Shown here piece after piece: positions 16,687 through 26,011 of a stretch of DNA of 64,000 nucleotides (position 1 is the stretch's first letter; every line of letters begins with the position of its first letter). The translations under genes and the position numbers were made by a program. Below the pieces are notes generated by a model. The model worked only from the letters and a program-made list of their open reading frames with translations. It made no database searches and was not told the DNA's origin. This DNA comes from Enterococcus gilvus ATCC BAA-350. Lineage in GTDB: Bacteria > Bacillota > Bacilli > Lactobacillales > Enterococcaceae. The stretch lies in assembly GCF_000407545.1 (NCBI RefSeq), contig NZ_ASWH01000001.1, positions 496,001 through 560,000 on the forward strand, read 5' to 3'.

Positions 16687-18105
16687 ATGAAGACACAACA
16701 CTTAACATTTCCAAAGGATTTTTGGTGGGGCTCCGCTTGGTCGGCTGAACAATCAGAAGGTCGTGGAGAAACAGGAAAAGCAGAAACTGTGTGGGAGCGC
16801 TGGTACAAAGAGCAGCCTTACCGCTTTTATCAAAGAATCAGTTCGGAAACGACGACGGATCATATCCATCGATACAAGGAAGACGTCCAGCTAATGAAAC
16901 AGACGGGGCATAATTCCTTCCGTGTCTCGATCTCATGGGCGCGTATGTTTCCAGCGGATGGCGTTGGGGAAGTCAATCCCAAAGCGATCGCCTTTTACCG
17001 CGATCTATTCACAGAGATGACGACAAACGGCATCAAGGTTTTTGCGAACTTGTATCATTTTGATATGCCGGCAGCGCTGCAGGATAAGGGTGGCTGGGAA
17101 TCACGAGAAGTCGTGGACGCCTATGTGCATTTTGCGGACACGTGCTTTAAAGAGTTCGGGGATCTGGTTTATCATTGGTTCACCTTTAACGAACCGTTGG
17201 GCCCCATTTTGGGTTCGTATTTAGAAGACTTTCATTATCCGAATATCATCGACTTCAAGCGCGGGGCGCAGGCTGCACATTTCACCATCTTAGCCCATGC
17301 CAAAGCGATCGCCGCTCATAAAAAGCATCAGCTAGATAGCAAGATCGGGGTCATCTTGAACTTAAGCCCTACGTTTCCTCGGAGTCAAAACCCAGCAGAC
17401 GTGAAGGCCGCAGAGATTGCCGATCTGTTCCATGTACGCAGCTTTTTAGATCCAATGGTCAAAGGAATCTACCCAGAAAAACTGATCGCTCTTCTACGGG
17501 AATACGACCAGTTGCCTGCGGATTATACAGAAGAAGATCTAGACTGCATCAAAGAAAATACGGCTCAAATCTTAGGATTGAATTACTATGAGCCAAAACG
17601 CGTGAAGGCACGCTTGACCGCGATCAACCCAGAAGGACCGTTTTTACCAGACTGGTTCTTCGAAAACCATGTGATGCCGGGCCGTCGAATGAATGAATAC
17701 CGCGGTTGGGAAATCTATGAAAAAGGCATCCATGATCTCTGTATGGATATCAAAGACAATTACGGCAATATCGAGGCCTTCATTTCTGAGAACGGCATGG
17801 GCGTTGCCAACGAAGAACGCTTCATGGATGAGCAAGGGCAAGTCATCGATGACTATCGGATCGAATACATTCAAGACCACTTAGCCTATCTATGGAAAGC
17901 AATCGAAGACGGCTGCAACATCAAGGGCTACCATTTGTGGACCTTCATTGACTGCTGGTCATGGATCAACGCCTATAAGAATCGCTATGGCCTAGTGTCG
18001 CTTGATCTGAAAACACAAAAACGCACCATCAAGAAAAGCGGCGAGTTTTATAAAAAACTCAGCGACGAAAACGGCTTTTCCTATGATGTGGATCGCTTAG
18101 TATAA
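16687..18105 (+). CDS. 6-phospho-beta-glucosidase (glycoside hydrolase family 1)
   Basis: A 472-residue GH1 enzyme that cleaves phosphorylated beta-glucosides delivered by a PTS. The N-terminal motif FPKDFWWGSAWSAEQSEG is family-typical. The acid/base Glu169 is in TFNEPLG and the nucleophile Glu368 is in ISENGMG; YKNRYGLVSLD near the C-terminus is also characteristic. Length is normal. The RBS AAGAGGAGGA is close to ATG 16687. Whether gluco- or galacto-phosphosides are preferred cannot be told. Confidence 0.92.
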   Translation: MKTQHLTFPKDFWWGSAWSAEQSEGRGETGKAETVWERWYKEQPYRFYQRISSETTTDHIHRYKEDVQLMKQTGHNSFRVSISWARMFPADGVGEVNPKAIAFYRDLFTEMTTNGIKVFANLYHFDMPAALQDKGGWESREVVDAYVHFADTCFKEFGDLVYHWFTFNEPLGPILGSYLEDFHYPNIIDFKRGAQAAHFTILAHAKAIAAHKKHQLDSKIGVILNLSPTFPRSQNPADVKAAEIADLFHVRSFLDPMVKGIYPEKLIALLREYDQLPADYTEEDLDCIKENTAQILGLNYYEPKRVKARLTAINPEGPFLPDWFFENHVMPGRRMNEYRGWEIYEKGIHDLCMDIKDNYGNIEAFISENGMGVANEERFMDEQGQVIDDYRIEYIQDHLAYLWKAIEDGCNIKGYHLWTFIDCWSWINAYKNRYGLVSLDLKTQKRTIKKSGEFYKKLSDENGFSYDVDRLV

Positions 18106-18116
18106 ATAGACAAACA

Positions 18117-18144
18117 AAACCAATCGCTGCCGATTGGTTTTTTT
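18117..18144 (+). terminator. Rho-independent terminator
   Basis: AAACCAATCG and CGATTGGTTT form a 10-bp stem with loop CTGC, followed by T-rich sequence. Confidence 0.9.
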
Positions 18145-18298
18145 GCATCTTTTAGAAACAACTTATTTATGTGTGGTTATGGAGAAGTTACAATCTGTTA
18201 TTCCAATTTCCCCAAACGTAAAAAGGACACATTTGATCTGTTGATAAGAGTTAGGTTCTTTGCTAATTCTTGGAGGTCATTTCAGCAATATCGCTATT

Positions 18299-19051
18299 TT
18301 AAGATTCTGCACTAATATAGTCGATAATAGTTCGAGCAATTATGAATAGTGGTATTTTAGAGTAGACCTTCAAATCATGGATTTCCATAATTTGTTCTGA
18401 GTGCCCGATAATTGAGATATCCGAATAATCTTCTAATTGAGTTGGAGATAGGCAGCAGCAAGTAACAAGTTTCGCTCCGATACGGTGAATGGTTTTTGCT
18501 GACTCTAGTAATTCTGGAGTGGAGTTTCTGACTGAAAAAATAATTGCCATATCCGTGCTTTTTACGATACGATGTGTTTTTTTCATCCACATCACATCCT
18601 TCACGATAATTGCGTTATATCCAAGTAGCTGAAGATACATTTGGAATTCCTCCGCAATAATCGCAGAAAATCCTCTAGCAAAAATAAAAATTCTCTGTGC
18701 CTCTTTTAAGTATTCAATTGTCTTTAGAATCGAAGTGGTTGGTATCAAATCAATTGTTTCCTTACACTCTCGAAATGATTTTTCTAAAATACTATTGACG
18801 ATGAACGGAGAATCATTTCTCTTTTCATCAGACATCTGTTGAGATATTTTATGCCGAAGTTCTGAAATACCAGAAAACCCACATTTTTGAATCGTTCTTG
18901 AAACTGTTGGAGGAGAAGTAAAGGTCTTTTCAGCCAGTTGAGTAATTGATAATGAAGGAATAAGTTTCTCATTTTGATTTATAAAGTCAATTACTTGCTT
19001 TTCTGATTGTGACAAACTAGTGTACATGTTTCTGTTTAAATGAATAATCAT
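18299..19051 (-). CDS. RpiR/MurR family transcriptional regulator
   Basis: A 250-residue regulator. The N-terminal HTH_6 domain (about 1-75) includes SQSEKQVIDFI, LSITQLAEKTFTSPPTVSRTIQ and GFSGISELR. The C-terminal SIS sugar-phosphate-binding domain (about 110-245) includes RIFIFARGFSAIIAEEFQ and IIFSVRNSTPELLE. It is divergent from the aldolase/PTS operon and so likely regulates it. The start at 19051 has a perfect AAGGAGGT; eight extra upstream codons are possible but lack an RBS. Confidence 0.9.
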   Translation of the reverse strand: MIIHLNRNMYTSLSQSEKQVIDFINQNEKLIPSLSITQLAEKTFTSPPTVSRTIQKCGFSGISELRHKISQQMSDEKRNDSPFIVNSILEKSFRECKETIDLIPTTSILKTIEYLKEAQRIFIFARGFSAIIAEEFQMYLQLLGYNAIIVKDVMWMKKTHRIVKSTDMAIIFSVRNSTPELLESAKTIHRIGAKLVTCCCLSPTQLEDYSDISIIGHSEQIMEIHDLKVYSKIPLFIIARTIIDYISAES

Positions 19052-19116
19052 ATGATACCTCCTTGATTTACTCATGATATAAGTATAGGAAATAAGCTCG
19101 TTTATCTATTGTATCA

Positions 19117-19169
19117 TGAAAAAATTTTCTGAATTATGAAGAATTCAGGATATTCTGAAAGACTTTTCA
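19117..19169 (+). promoter_or_regulatory. Two putative RpiR operators
   Basis: TGAAAAAATTTTCT (19117-19130) and TGAAAGACTTTTCA (19156-19169) both fit TGAAA-N4-TTTC, a dyad compatible with RpiR-type regulators. A further dyad CTGAATT/AATTCAG spans 19129-19148. All lie in the divergent promoter region between the RpiR gene and the aldolase. Confidence 0.5.
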
Positions 19170-19281
19170 AAGAAACTGTGTAGTAATCTTTTTTTGAAAA
19201 GGCTATCATGATGTTAATTCAAACATACGGTTGTTTGTACAATTAAAATGTTTGGAAAACACTTTAGGAGGAACGATTGAA

Positions 19282-20124
19282 ATGTATGTAACGCTAAAAG
19301 AGGTATTGAAAGAAGCAAATGACTTAAATATGGCTATTGGTGCATTCAACACTCATAACTTAGAAATGTTACCTGAAATGCTACGGGCAGCGGAACGCCA
19401 ACATGTACCAATAATCATTCAGACTAGTTGTGGAACCGCCGGATATGTTGGACATAAAAATTTAGTAGCTATTTGTAAATCAATGTCCGATGAATACGGA
19501 ATCGACGTGGTGCTCCATTTAGACCATGCGAAGGATTTTAATGAAATTAGAAAGGCTATTGACGCGGGTTATAGTTCAGTCATGTATGACGGCTCATCTC
19601 TTTCATTTAAAGAAAATATTTTAGGCACAAAACGCGTAGTTGAATATGCACGAAAAAATAGTGTAAGCGTGGAGGCGGAGTTAGGAATTGTTGGCGGAAC
19701 TGAGGATGGCCTAGCGGTTAGTCAAGATGAAGTGAAATATACAGATCCAAAAGAAGCCGTTGAATTTGTAAAACAAACGGGTATTGATGCTCTTGCTGTT
19801 GCGATCGGAACGAATCACGGACAATATCAATCAAAAACAGATATCAGTTTCGATCAACTAAAAAGAATCAATGATGCTGTAGATATTCCACTTGTGATTC
19901 ATGGCGGCACTGGCGTTAAAGATGAGGATGTCAAAAAGGTAATTGATTTAGGGATTCGGAAATTTAATGTTGGGACAGAATTGCTCGTAGGATGGAATAA
20001 AAGTTCAAAAGAGTGTTATGACAAAAATAAAGAGAACACGTCCAATCGGGATAATGTTGTCCCATGTTTGAAAACAATTGATGAGATTGTTCAGAGAAAA
20101 ATTAAGCTATTTAAAAACAATTAG
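19282..20124 (+). CDS. Class II aldolase (FbaA/GatY/KbaY family)
   Basis: A 280-residue zinc aldolase. Ligands and motifs are GAFNTHN, VVLHLDHAKD, EAELGIVGG, IGTNHGQY and LVIHGGTGV. It is a paralogue of the aldolase at 8620 but clearly diverged, and heads a second PTS operon. It should cleave a ketose (bis)phosphate to DHAP and an aldehyde. I start it at ATG 19282 (RBS TTTAGGAGGAACG); the open frame 17 codons upstream has no RBS. Confidence 0.9.
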   Translation: MYVTLKEVLKEANDLNMAIGAFNTHNLEMLPEMLRAAERQHVPIIIQTSCGTAGYVGHKNLVAICKSMSDEYGIDVVLHLDHAKDFNEIRKAIDAGYSSVMYDGSSLSFKENILGTKRVVEYARKNSVSVEAELGIVGGTEDGLAVSQDEVKYTDPKEAVEFVKQTGIDALAVAIGTNHGQYQSKTDISFDQLKRINDAVDIPLVIHGGTGVKDEDVKKVIDLGIRKFNVGTELLVGWNKSSKECYDKNKENTSNRDNVVPCLKTIDEIVQRKIKLFKNN

Positions 20125-20138
20125 TTGGAGGAATCAAT

Positions 20139-21143
20139 ATGAAAGCAGGATTCTATGTTGGCAATTATGAATATGAGGTACGAGAAGTTCTAGATAGAGA
20201 ACCAGAAAAAGATGAAGTGAAAATTAGAGTTGCCTGGTGTGGTCTTTGTGGAACGGATATTCATAAATTTCAAGGGAAAAACGGGGCAAGTGTTGTCATC
20301 CCTCCAATCATTTTAGGGCATGAGTGCTCGGGAATTGTAGAGTCTGTAGGACCAGAATGTGACTACTTTAAACCTGGAGATCGTGTAGCATGCGATCCTA
20401 GCTATGGATGCGGGAAATGTACGTGGTGTCAGCAAGGTTTTCCCAATTTCTGTTTAACACGCCATGGTGTGGCGAAAGGGTTTTCAGAGTATGTTTATCC
20501 ACCAGAGCAAAATGTTTACCATATAGCAGATTCTTTGGATTTGGAAGATGCAGCATTTACTGAACCGTTGTCTTGTGTAATTCACGGGTTAGATCTACTT
20601 AAAATCGAGACTGGTAAAACGATCGTTATGTATGGGATGGGAGCTATCGGATCTCTGATGCTTCAATTAATCAAATATACTGGGGCAAGAAAAATCTTTG
20701 TTGTGGAACGAGAGGAGGAAAAACGAAAACTAGCCCTGGAATTAGGTGCGGATATCGCTGTATCCGATGCTGAAATCGAAAATTATAGTCAAGAGTATAA
20801 TTTTGATTATGTGATCGAATGTATAGGTCTTCAAAGTACGATGGAACAGGCGATCCGGATTGCAGGTAAAAATGGGAAAGTTATGTTGTTTGGATTAGGA
20901 GATCCAGATCAGCCAGTCAGTTTCAATCAATTTGACGCTTATACAAAAGAGGTAAGTATTTATACTTCATTTTTGAATCCGCATACATCAGAAAGAGCCG
21001 TCAAATTATTAGAGAGTGGAATCATAGATACGAGAAAAATTATTAGTGCAGAGTTAAGTCTAGAGGAAATTGGTGATGAATTAAAGAAATTAGACTATTC
21101 GAGAAAAGGAAAAGTGATGATAAGGCTAAGTGGCGAACATTAA
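20139..21143 (+). CDS. Zinc-dependent medium-chain alcohol/polyol dehydrogenase
   Basis: A 334-residue MDR enzyme. The catalytic zinc site is indicated by WCGLCGTDIHKFQG and GHECSG; the structural zinc loop by GCGKCTWCQQGFPNFC; the Rossmann motif by VMYGMGAIGSLMLQL. It resembles sorbitol, threonine or butanediol dehydrogenases and galactitol-phosphate dehydrogenase. In this operon it most likely oxidises or reduces a polyol phosphate or ketose. RBS GTTGGAGG. Confidence 0.88.
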   Translation: MKAGFYVGNYEYEVREVLDREPEKDEVKIRVAWCGLCGTDIHKFQGKNGASVVIPPIILGHECSGIVESVGPECDYFKPGDRVACDPSYGCGKCTWCQQGFPNFCLTRHGVAKGFSEYVYPPEQNVYHIADSLDLEDAAFTEPLSCVIHGLDLLKIETGKTIVMYGMGAIGSLMLQLIKYTGARKIFVVEREEEKRKLALELGADIAVSDAEIENYSQEYNFDYVIECIGLQSTMEQAIRIAGKNGKVMLFGLGDPDQPVSFNQFDAYTKEVSIYTSFLNPHTSERAVKLLESGIIDTRKIISAELSLEEIGDELKKLDYSRKGKVMIRLSGEH

Positions 21144-21169
21144 ACTAAAACGAAAATGGAGGAATTGAA

Positions 21170-22858
21170 ATGGTGTTTTCAGCAATATTAGTTGCTCTTT
21201 TAGCGACAATGGGACAGTGGTGGTTCTTTGGTCCTGTAACAAAATGTTTAGTTTATCCATTGACAACCGGAACATTGGTAGGTGTATTTTTGGGTGATCC
21301 CATGACAGGAATGTTGGCAGGTGCAAATATTCAATTAATTTATTTAGGTTACATTTCTGCAGGGGGAACAATGCCAAGCAATACGATTGTTGCAGGTATT
21401 TTCGGGACCGCAATGACCATTTTATCAGGTGCGGATGCTACGATGGCTGTGACGTTTGCTATTCCATTTAGTATGTTTGGATTGTTATTAAATAACATCT
21501 ACATGACAGTTAACGCCGCATGGATTCACCAAGCGGATAAACTTTTAGAAAAGGGGAGTTTAAGGGGCGTTCGACTAATGAACTTTGTTCCTTCTTTCTG
21601 TGTGGCATTTGTGCTTTATGGAATCCCTGCATTCTTATTGGTTGTCTCTGGAAGTTCTTGGGCGAAGACGTTAATTGATGCTGTGCCAAAAGGTGTCATA
21701 AATTCGCTTGAGGTCGTGGGTGGAATAATGCCTGCACTTGGAATTGCAATGCTATTGAATTACTTGGGTAAGAAAAATCTTATTCCTTGGTTTTTTGCAG
21801 GTTTCTTCCTAACAGTTTATTCAGGAATCGGGTTGATGGCTATTTCAATCTTTTCAGCAATTATTGCTCTGCTGATTTATATGTACAGTCAAACAAATGA
21901 AAAAGCAGCACAACAAGAATCCGGTAAGAAAAAGCGTGTTAAACGATTATCCGTCGATAAGGGAGTAGAGACCACAGACGTTGTTTCTACAGCACCTAAA
22001 GGAACTGCTACAGCAGGGACGCCAATCGCAGATATTAACTATACTAAGAAGCTTTCTAAGAAAACGCTGATCAAGACTTGGCTATGGACAACGAGTTCAG
22101 AATCTTGCTATAACTACGAAAGACTCCAAGCATTAGGGATTGCCAATCTAATGATCACACCAATTCGTGAGTTGTATGATACAAACGAACGACGCGTAGA
22201 GGAACTAAAGAAATACATGGTCTTCTATAATTCTGAAGTATTCACGATCGGTCCCATTGTAAATGGTATTGCTTGTTCAATGGAAGAAGCGCGAGCAAAC
22301 GATGAGGATGTTAGTGCGGAAGACATCAATGCAGTGAGAACAGGCCTAATGGGACCTGTAGCGGGTATTGGTGATACCGTCATGCAGGGAATTCTGTTTC
22401 CGATTTTGTTTGGTATCGGTTGTTCCTTAGCGTTAGAGGGAAGCTACTTAGGTCCGATTTTATCGTTCGTATTGTTTGAACTATTGATTTTTGGTTGCGG
22501 TTACTTTATGTTTATGTCAGGATATAAACATGGTAAAACGTCCTTATTGAAAATTTTGAAAAATGGAACAATCGATAAAATTATCAATTCTTTTAGTATC
22601 GTTGGCCTAATGGTGGTAGGAGCTATGGCAGCCTCTCGTGTTGCAATCAATACCCCTTTAGCCTTCAGTATTGGAGAAGGGACGACGAAATTACAGGAAG
22701 TGTTAGACTCGCTTGCTCCTGGGCTGATCCCATTGGGAATTACATTACTTGTTTTAGCAATGTTAAGAAAAAAAGTGAATACAATTTATATCATCATTGC
22801 TATCTTCGTCATTGGAATCTTGGGATACTTCACGGGCATCTTAGGGTACGCTGGTTAA
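21170..22858 (+). CDS. PTS mannose/sorbose-family IIC and IID fused in one chain
   Basis: A 562-residue membrane protein. Residues about 1-240 form an EIIC domain (TGTLVGVFLGDPMTGMLAGA, YLGYISAGGTMPSN). A hydrophilic linker of about 45 residues (KKKRVKRLSVDKG and on) leads to an EIID domain from about 295 (TTSSESCYNYERLQALG, GPVAGIGDTVMQG, ending NTIYIIIAIFVIGILGYFTG). In most systems these are separate proteins. No stop or frameshift is seen in the linker and the next gene follows after 17 bases, so the fusion looks genuine. Confidence 0.9.
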   Translation: MVFSAILVALLATMGQWWFFGPVTKCLVYPLTTGTLVGVFLGDPMTGMLAGANIQLIYLGYISAGGTMPSNTIVAGIFGTAMTILSGADATMAVTFAIPFSMFGLLLNNIYMTVNAAWIHQADKLLEKGSLRGVRLMNFVPSFCVAFVLYGIPAFLLVVSGSSWAKTLIDAVPKGVINSLEVVGGIMPALGIAMLLNYLGKKNLIPWFFAGFFLTVYSGIGLMAISIFSAIIALLIYMYSQTNEKAAQQESGKKKRVKRLSVDKGVETTDVVSTAPKGTATAGTPIADINYTKKLSKKTLIKTWLWTTSSESCYNYERLQALGIANLMITPIRELYDTNERRVEELKKYMVFYNSEVFTIGPIVNGIACSMEEARANDEDVSAEDINAVRTGLMGPVAGIGDTVMQGILFPILFGIGCSLALEGSYLGPILSFVLFELLIFGCGYFMFMSGYKHGKTSLLKILKNGTIDKIINSFSIVGLMVVGAMAASRVAINTPLAFSIGEGTTKLQEVLDSLAPGLIPLGITLLVLAMLRKKVNTIYIIIAIFVIGILGYFTGILGYAG

Positions 22859-22875
22859 AAAAGGAGAGTTAATAT

Positions 22876-23319
22876 ATGGTAAATCTTGTAGTGATAAGTC
22901 ACGGGGATTTCTGCAATGGTTTAATGGAAACATTAAAAATGGTAGCAGGAAGTGATTTTGGAATAAAGGCAGTATCTCTAAAACCTGGCGAAACACCCGA
23001 AGTTTTTAGAGAGAAATTATCAAAAGTCCTTTCAGAAGTATGTGAAGCTGGGGAAAGTGAGACGATAGTTTTAGCTGATTTAGCAGGAGGAACACCCTAT
23101 CAGAGTGCGCTCTATTTGGCAAAAGAGTTTAAAATTAGCGTAATTTCAGGTATGAATATGCCTATGCTGCTGACACTCGCGTTAGATAAAAATAGTGAAA
23201 AATCGATGGAAGAACTAGTGAATAATGCAATAACAGAAGATTCACTGGGGGTAAAAGTACAACTTTTTAAAGAAGGGGAGAGAAGAAAACGTGCAAAACT
23301 TAGTCTTAACAAGAATTGA
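22876..23319 (+). CDS. PTS mannose-family IIA component
   Basis: A 147-residue EIIA-Man domain protein. The phosphorylation histidine is His9 in VVISHGDFCNG, and VLADLAGGTPYQSA is the second family motif. It receives phosphate from HPr and passes it to the IIB protein encoded next; the two genes overlap by 29 bases, which suggests coupled translation. The C-terminal tail (KEGERRKRAKLSLNKN) lies in the overlap and is dispensable-looking. Confidence 0.9.
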   Translation: MVNLVVISHGDFCNGLMETLKMVAGSDFGIKAVSLKPGETPEVFREKLSKVLSEVCEAGESETIVLADLAGGTPYQSALYLAKEFKISVISGMNMPMLLTLALDKNSEKSMEELVNNAITEDSLGVKVQLFKEGERRKRAKLSLNKN

Positions 23320-23764
23320 TGACAGATTGATCCATGGACAGGTAATGACTGCTTGGATAAAAAATAAAAAAGCGACTCAGGTCGTAATTGTGGATGATGG
23401 TACAGCAAATGATGAATACATGATTGAAGTTTTAGAAATGGCCATTCCAGAAGAGATCGCAATTGGTGTTTTCACGAAAGAAGACGGGGTTCGATTCTTT
23501 TCACAAGGATTAGATGAACCAACAATTTTATTAGTCAAAGGACCGCAGGCATTGAATTATTTAGTGGATCATGGCATTGAAATTGATGAAATTGATGTTG
23601 GCGGAATGGGAACTAGACCGGAACGTAGTGTTTTATACAAAAATATTTCTTCTAGTGAAGAAGAAAATGAGCAATTTAGAGCGTTGTTAAGCAAAAATGT
23701 AAACGTATTTATTCAAGTAATGCCGCAAGACAAACCGGTGAGTGTGGCAAAGTATCTGAATTAA
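23291..23764 (+). CDS. PTS mannose/sorbose-family IIB component
   Basis: A 157-residue EIIB protein. The phospho-acceptor His15 is in IDDRLIHGQVMTAW. VGGMGTRPERSVLYKNI is a family motif. The start codon is GTG at 23291, inside the IIA gene, with GGGGAGAG upstream. With the fused IICD and IIA it completes a mannose-type transporter; the substrate is unknown. Confidence 0.9.
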   Translation: MQNLVLTRIDDRLIHGQVMTAWIKNKKATQVVIVDDGTANDEYMIEVLEMAIPEEIAIGVFTKEDGVRFFSQGLDEPTILLVKGPQALNYLVDHGIEIDEIDVGGMGTRPERSVLYKNISSSEEENEQFRALLSKNVNVFIQVMPQDKPVSVAKYLN

Positions 23765-23778
23765 TTGGGGTGAAAAAG

Positions 23779-24546
23779 TTGGAAAATAAAGTAGTCGTCA
23801 TTACTGGCGGAAGTAGCGGCATGGGTGCAGCGATGGCGAAAGCATTTGTGGAAAAAGGAGCCAAAGTCGCGCTCTTTGATTTGGATAATGTCAAAGCTGA
23901 AGACGTCTTGAACAGTGTTTCTGAGAAAGCCAACCTGATATTTTGCAAAGTAGATGTCACCGATAAACAACAGATTCAAACGGCCTCTGAAAGTGTAGAG
24001 AAAACTTTTGGTCCAATAACATCCTGGGTTAATTCTGCTGGATTCTCCAAAATGTCTCCTTTTTTGGAAAGTGATGAAAAAATGTGGGATGCGACAATGA
24101 ATGTCAATCTAAAAGCAGTCTATCTGTGCAGTCAAGTGGCTATAGAGAGAATGTTAAAAAACGGCGGTGGAGAGATCATCAATATGTCCTCCCTATCTGG
24201 AAAAAAAGCGAGCTCATGGCAAACAATTTATTGTGCTAGCAAATTTGGTGTTCAAGGCTTGTCTCAAGCAATCGCAAAAGAATTCGCTGATCAAAATATA
24301 AGAGTCAATACGATTTGTCCAGGGATTGTTGAAACAGAAATGTGGGATAAGTTGAAATATGAATATGCACTAAAACGAAATATGAATCCGGACGATGTTA
24401 TGGACTATTTCAAAAGGAATATTCCTATGCATCGATTAGTGGAGATAAAAGATGTTGTTAATGCAGCGGAGTTTTTATTAACGGATAACTCAAGTTATTT
24501 AACTGGGCAGTCAATCAATTTAGTTGGTGGAGAGTGGATGGATTAA
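23779..24546 (+). CDS. Short-chain dehydrogenase/reductase (SDR)
   Basis: A 255-residue classical SDR. The cofactor loop is TGGSSGMGAAMA, Asp in ALFDLDN suggests NAD(H) preference, VNSAG replaces the usual NNAG, and the catalytic set is NMSS then YCASK. It likely acts on the sugar phosphate imported by the adjacent PTS, like sorbose/sorbitol-6-phosphate dehydrogenases. I favour TTG 23779 (GGGGTG eight bases upstream); GTG 23770 would add three residues and lies on the RBS. Confidence 0.87.
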   Translation: MENKVVVITGGSSGMGAAMAKAFVEKGAKVALFDLDNVKAEDVLNSVSEKANLIFCKVDVTDKQQIQTASESVEKTFGPITSWVNSAGFSKMSPFLESDEKMWDATMNVNLKAVYLCSQVAIERMLKNGGGEIINMSSLSGKKASSWQTIYCASKFGVQGLSQAIAKEFADQNIRVNTICPGIVETEMWDKLKYEYALKRNMNPDDVMDYFKRNIPMHRLVEIKDVVNAAEFLLTDNSSYLTGQSINLVGGEWMD

Positions 24547-24572
24547 GACGAATGTCTTAGGAGGATGGAAAA

Positions 24573-25304
24573 ATGGAATCGCTTGATTTCAGCGGTAGAG
24601 AACAACTGTACTATCAATTGTATAATATACTTTTTAAAAGCATAACTGACGGCGTATATAGAGAAGGTGAGTGTATCCCTTCAGAAAATGAGCTAGTGAA
24701 TAGGTACCATGTGAGTCGAATGACTGCTAGAAAATCAATGGAAATGCTTGTTAGTCAAGGCATGGTAGTGAAAAAAAGAGGGATAGGTACAGTTGTTGTT
24801 TCAAGTCATCCAAACAGTTCACCACAAAAACTAGTAAGTTATTCCAAAAAAACGACGGAAGACAAATTATCTACTTACAAAGAGGTGACTTCTCTTGAAA
24901 CAGTTGCGGCGTCCAAAGAGGTTGCAGTTTCTTTGCAAATAGAAAAAGCTGCAACGGTCATTAGACTACGTCGTGTCTGTATGACAGACGAAACACCATT
25001 GTTTTTAGAGACGCACTATTTTGAACAAGCAGCTTTTCCTGATCTCGCTAACCATGATTTTTCTAAGGAATCATTAAGAGCGTATTTGACAAATTCTTGC
25101 TATGTTAATTGGGCTCATGCGAAACAACAGGTATTTTCAATTATTGCAGATCCTGAAAGTGCAAAATTATTGAATATTAAATCAGGTGCTCCGTTACTCC
25201 ATGTAAAACGAATTTCATATGATACACAAGACATGCCAAGAGAATATGTAGAGACCTCTTATCGAAGTGATAAATATCATATCGAGATCAAATTAGCCAT
25301 ATAA
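24573..25304 (+). CDS. GntR family transcriptional regulator (UTRA domain)
   Basis: A 243-residue regulator: winged helix at about 10-75 (YREGECIPSENELVNRYHVSRMTARKSMEML) and UTRA domain at about 95-240 (VIRLRRVCMTDETPLFLETHYF, LLHVKRISYDTQDMPREYVET). It is co-directional with the PTS operon and 26 bases after the SDR gene, so the second island has two regulators, RpiR and GntR. RBS TTAGGAGGA. Confidence 0.9.
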   Translation: MESLDFSGREQLYYQLYNILFKSITDGVYREGECIPSENELVNRYHVSRMTARKSMEMLVSQGMVVKKRGIGTVVVSSHPNSSPQKLVSYSKKTTEDKLSTYKEVTSLETVAASKEVAVSLQIEKAATVIRLRRVCMTDETPLFLETHYFEQAAFPDLANHDFSKESLRAYLTNSCYVNWAHAKQQVFSIIADPESAKLLNIKSGAPLLHVKRISYDTQDMPREYVETSYRSDKYHIEIKLAI

Positions 25305-25315
25305 AGGGTGAAAGG

Positions 25316-25924
25316 ATGAAACGTACACTAATTTTACTAGCAGGTTATCCCGGTACTGGAAAAACATATTTAGGAAACATAATTATTTCCCGATTTCCAA
25401 CATTCCAACTTTTATCACCTGATGAAATAAAAGAAAAAAATTGGGATCAATATGGGTTTGATAACGAACATGAGAAAGAATTTCTTATTCAAAAGAGCTG
25501 GGCACAATATTATGACTCGATGAAACTTCTTTTTTCAAAAGGAAAACAAGTTATGAGTGATTATCCTTTTAGTGATAAGCAAAAAGAGACGATTAAATCA
25601 ATTTGTAAAGACTATGGTTATCAGGTTATCACGTTGCGATTGGTTGGAGACATTCCAGTATTGTTTGAACGGCAAAAAACTCGAGATTTAGACAAAAGTA
25701 GACATCTTGGGCATATTTTATCTTCTTATCATTATCCTCAACAGATGACAAAAAGAGAGGATGCCGACAGCTTATTGGATTTTAAAGAATTTGAGAATCG
25801 TTGTTTAGGTCGAGGATACGGGAAATTTTCTATGGGCTATTTGTATGAGATAGATGTTTCGGATTTTTCCAAAATTGATTACGAGGAAATCCTGACGTTT
25901 ATTTCTGAGAAAATAAAAGATTGA
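25316..25924 (+). CDS. P-loop ATPase/kinase of unknown substrate
   Basis: A 202-residue AAA_33-like small kinase. The Walker A is AGYPGTGKTYLG; LLSPDEIKEKNWDQ and LVGDIPVLFERQKTRD resemble the substrate and lid regions of the shikimate/gluconate kinase or zeta-toxin type folds. It is the last gene of the island, eleven bases after gntR, so it probably phosphorylates the operon's sugar or an intermediate. No partner antitoxin is present. Substrate is unknown. Confidence 0.7.
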   Translation: MKRTLILLAGYPGTGKTYLGNIIISRFPTFQLLSPDEIKEKNWDQYGFDNEHEKEFLIQKSWAQYYDSMKLLFSKGKQVMSDYPFSDKQKETIKSICKDYGYQVITLRLVGDIPVLFERQKTRDLDKSRHLGHILSSYHYPQQMTKREDADSLLDFKEFENRCLGRGYGKFSMGYLYEIDVSDFSKIDYEEILTFISEKIKD

Positions 25925-26011
25925 AAAAGATTTTTTTCTCAAGAGTAACTATGTTTTTCATGTTTCAATAATTTAAGCTAGTTTGTTAAGACGTCAACTT
26001 AATATGAAAAG

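Noticed and set aside
22100..22140. Start of a separate IID gene inside the fused PTS gene
   Set aside because: No stop codon, no RBS and no start codon in the linker region that would separate IIC and IID.
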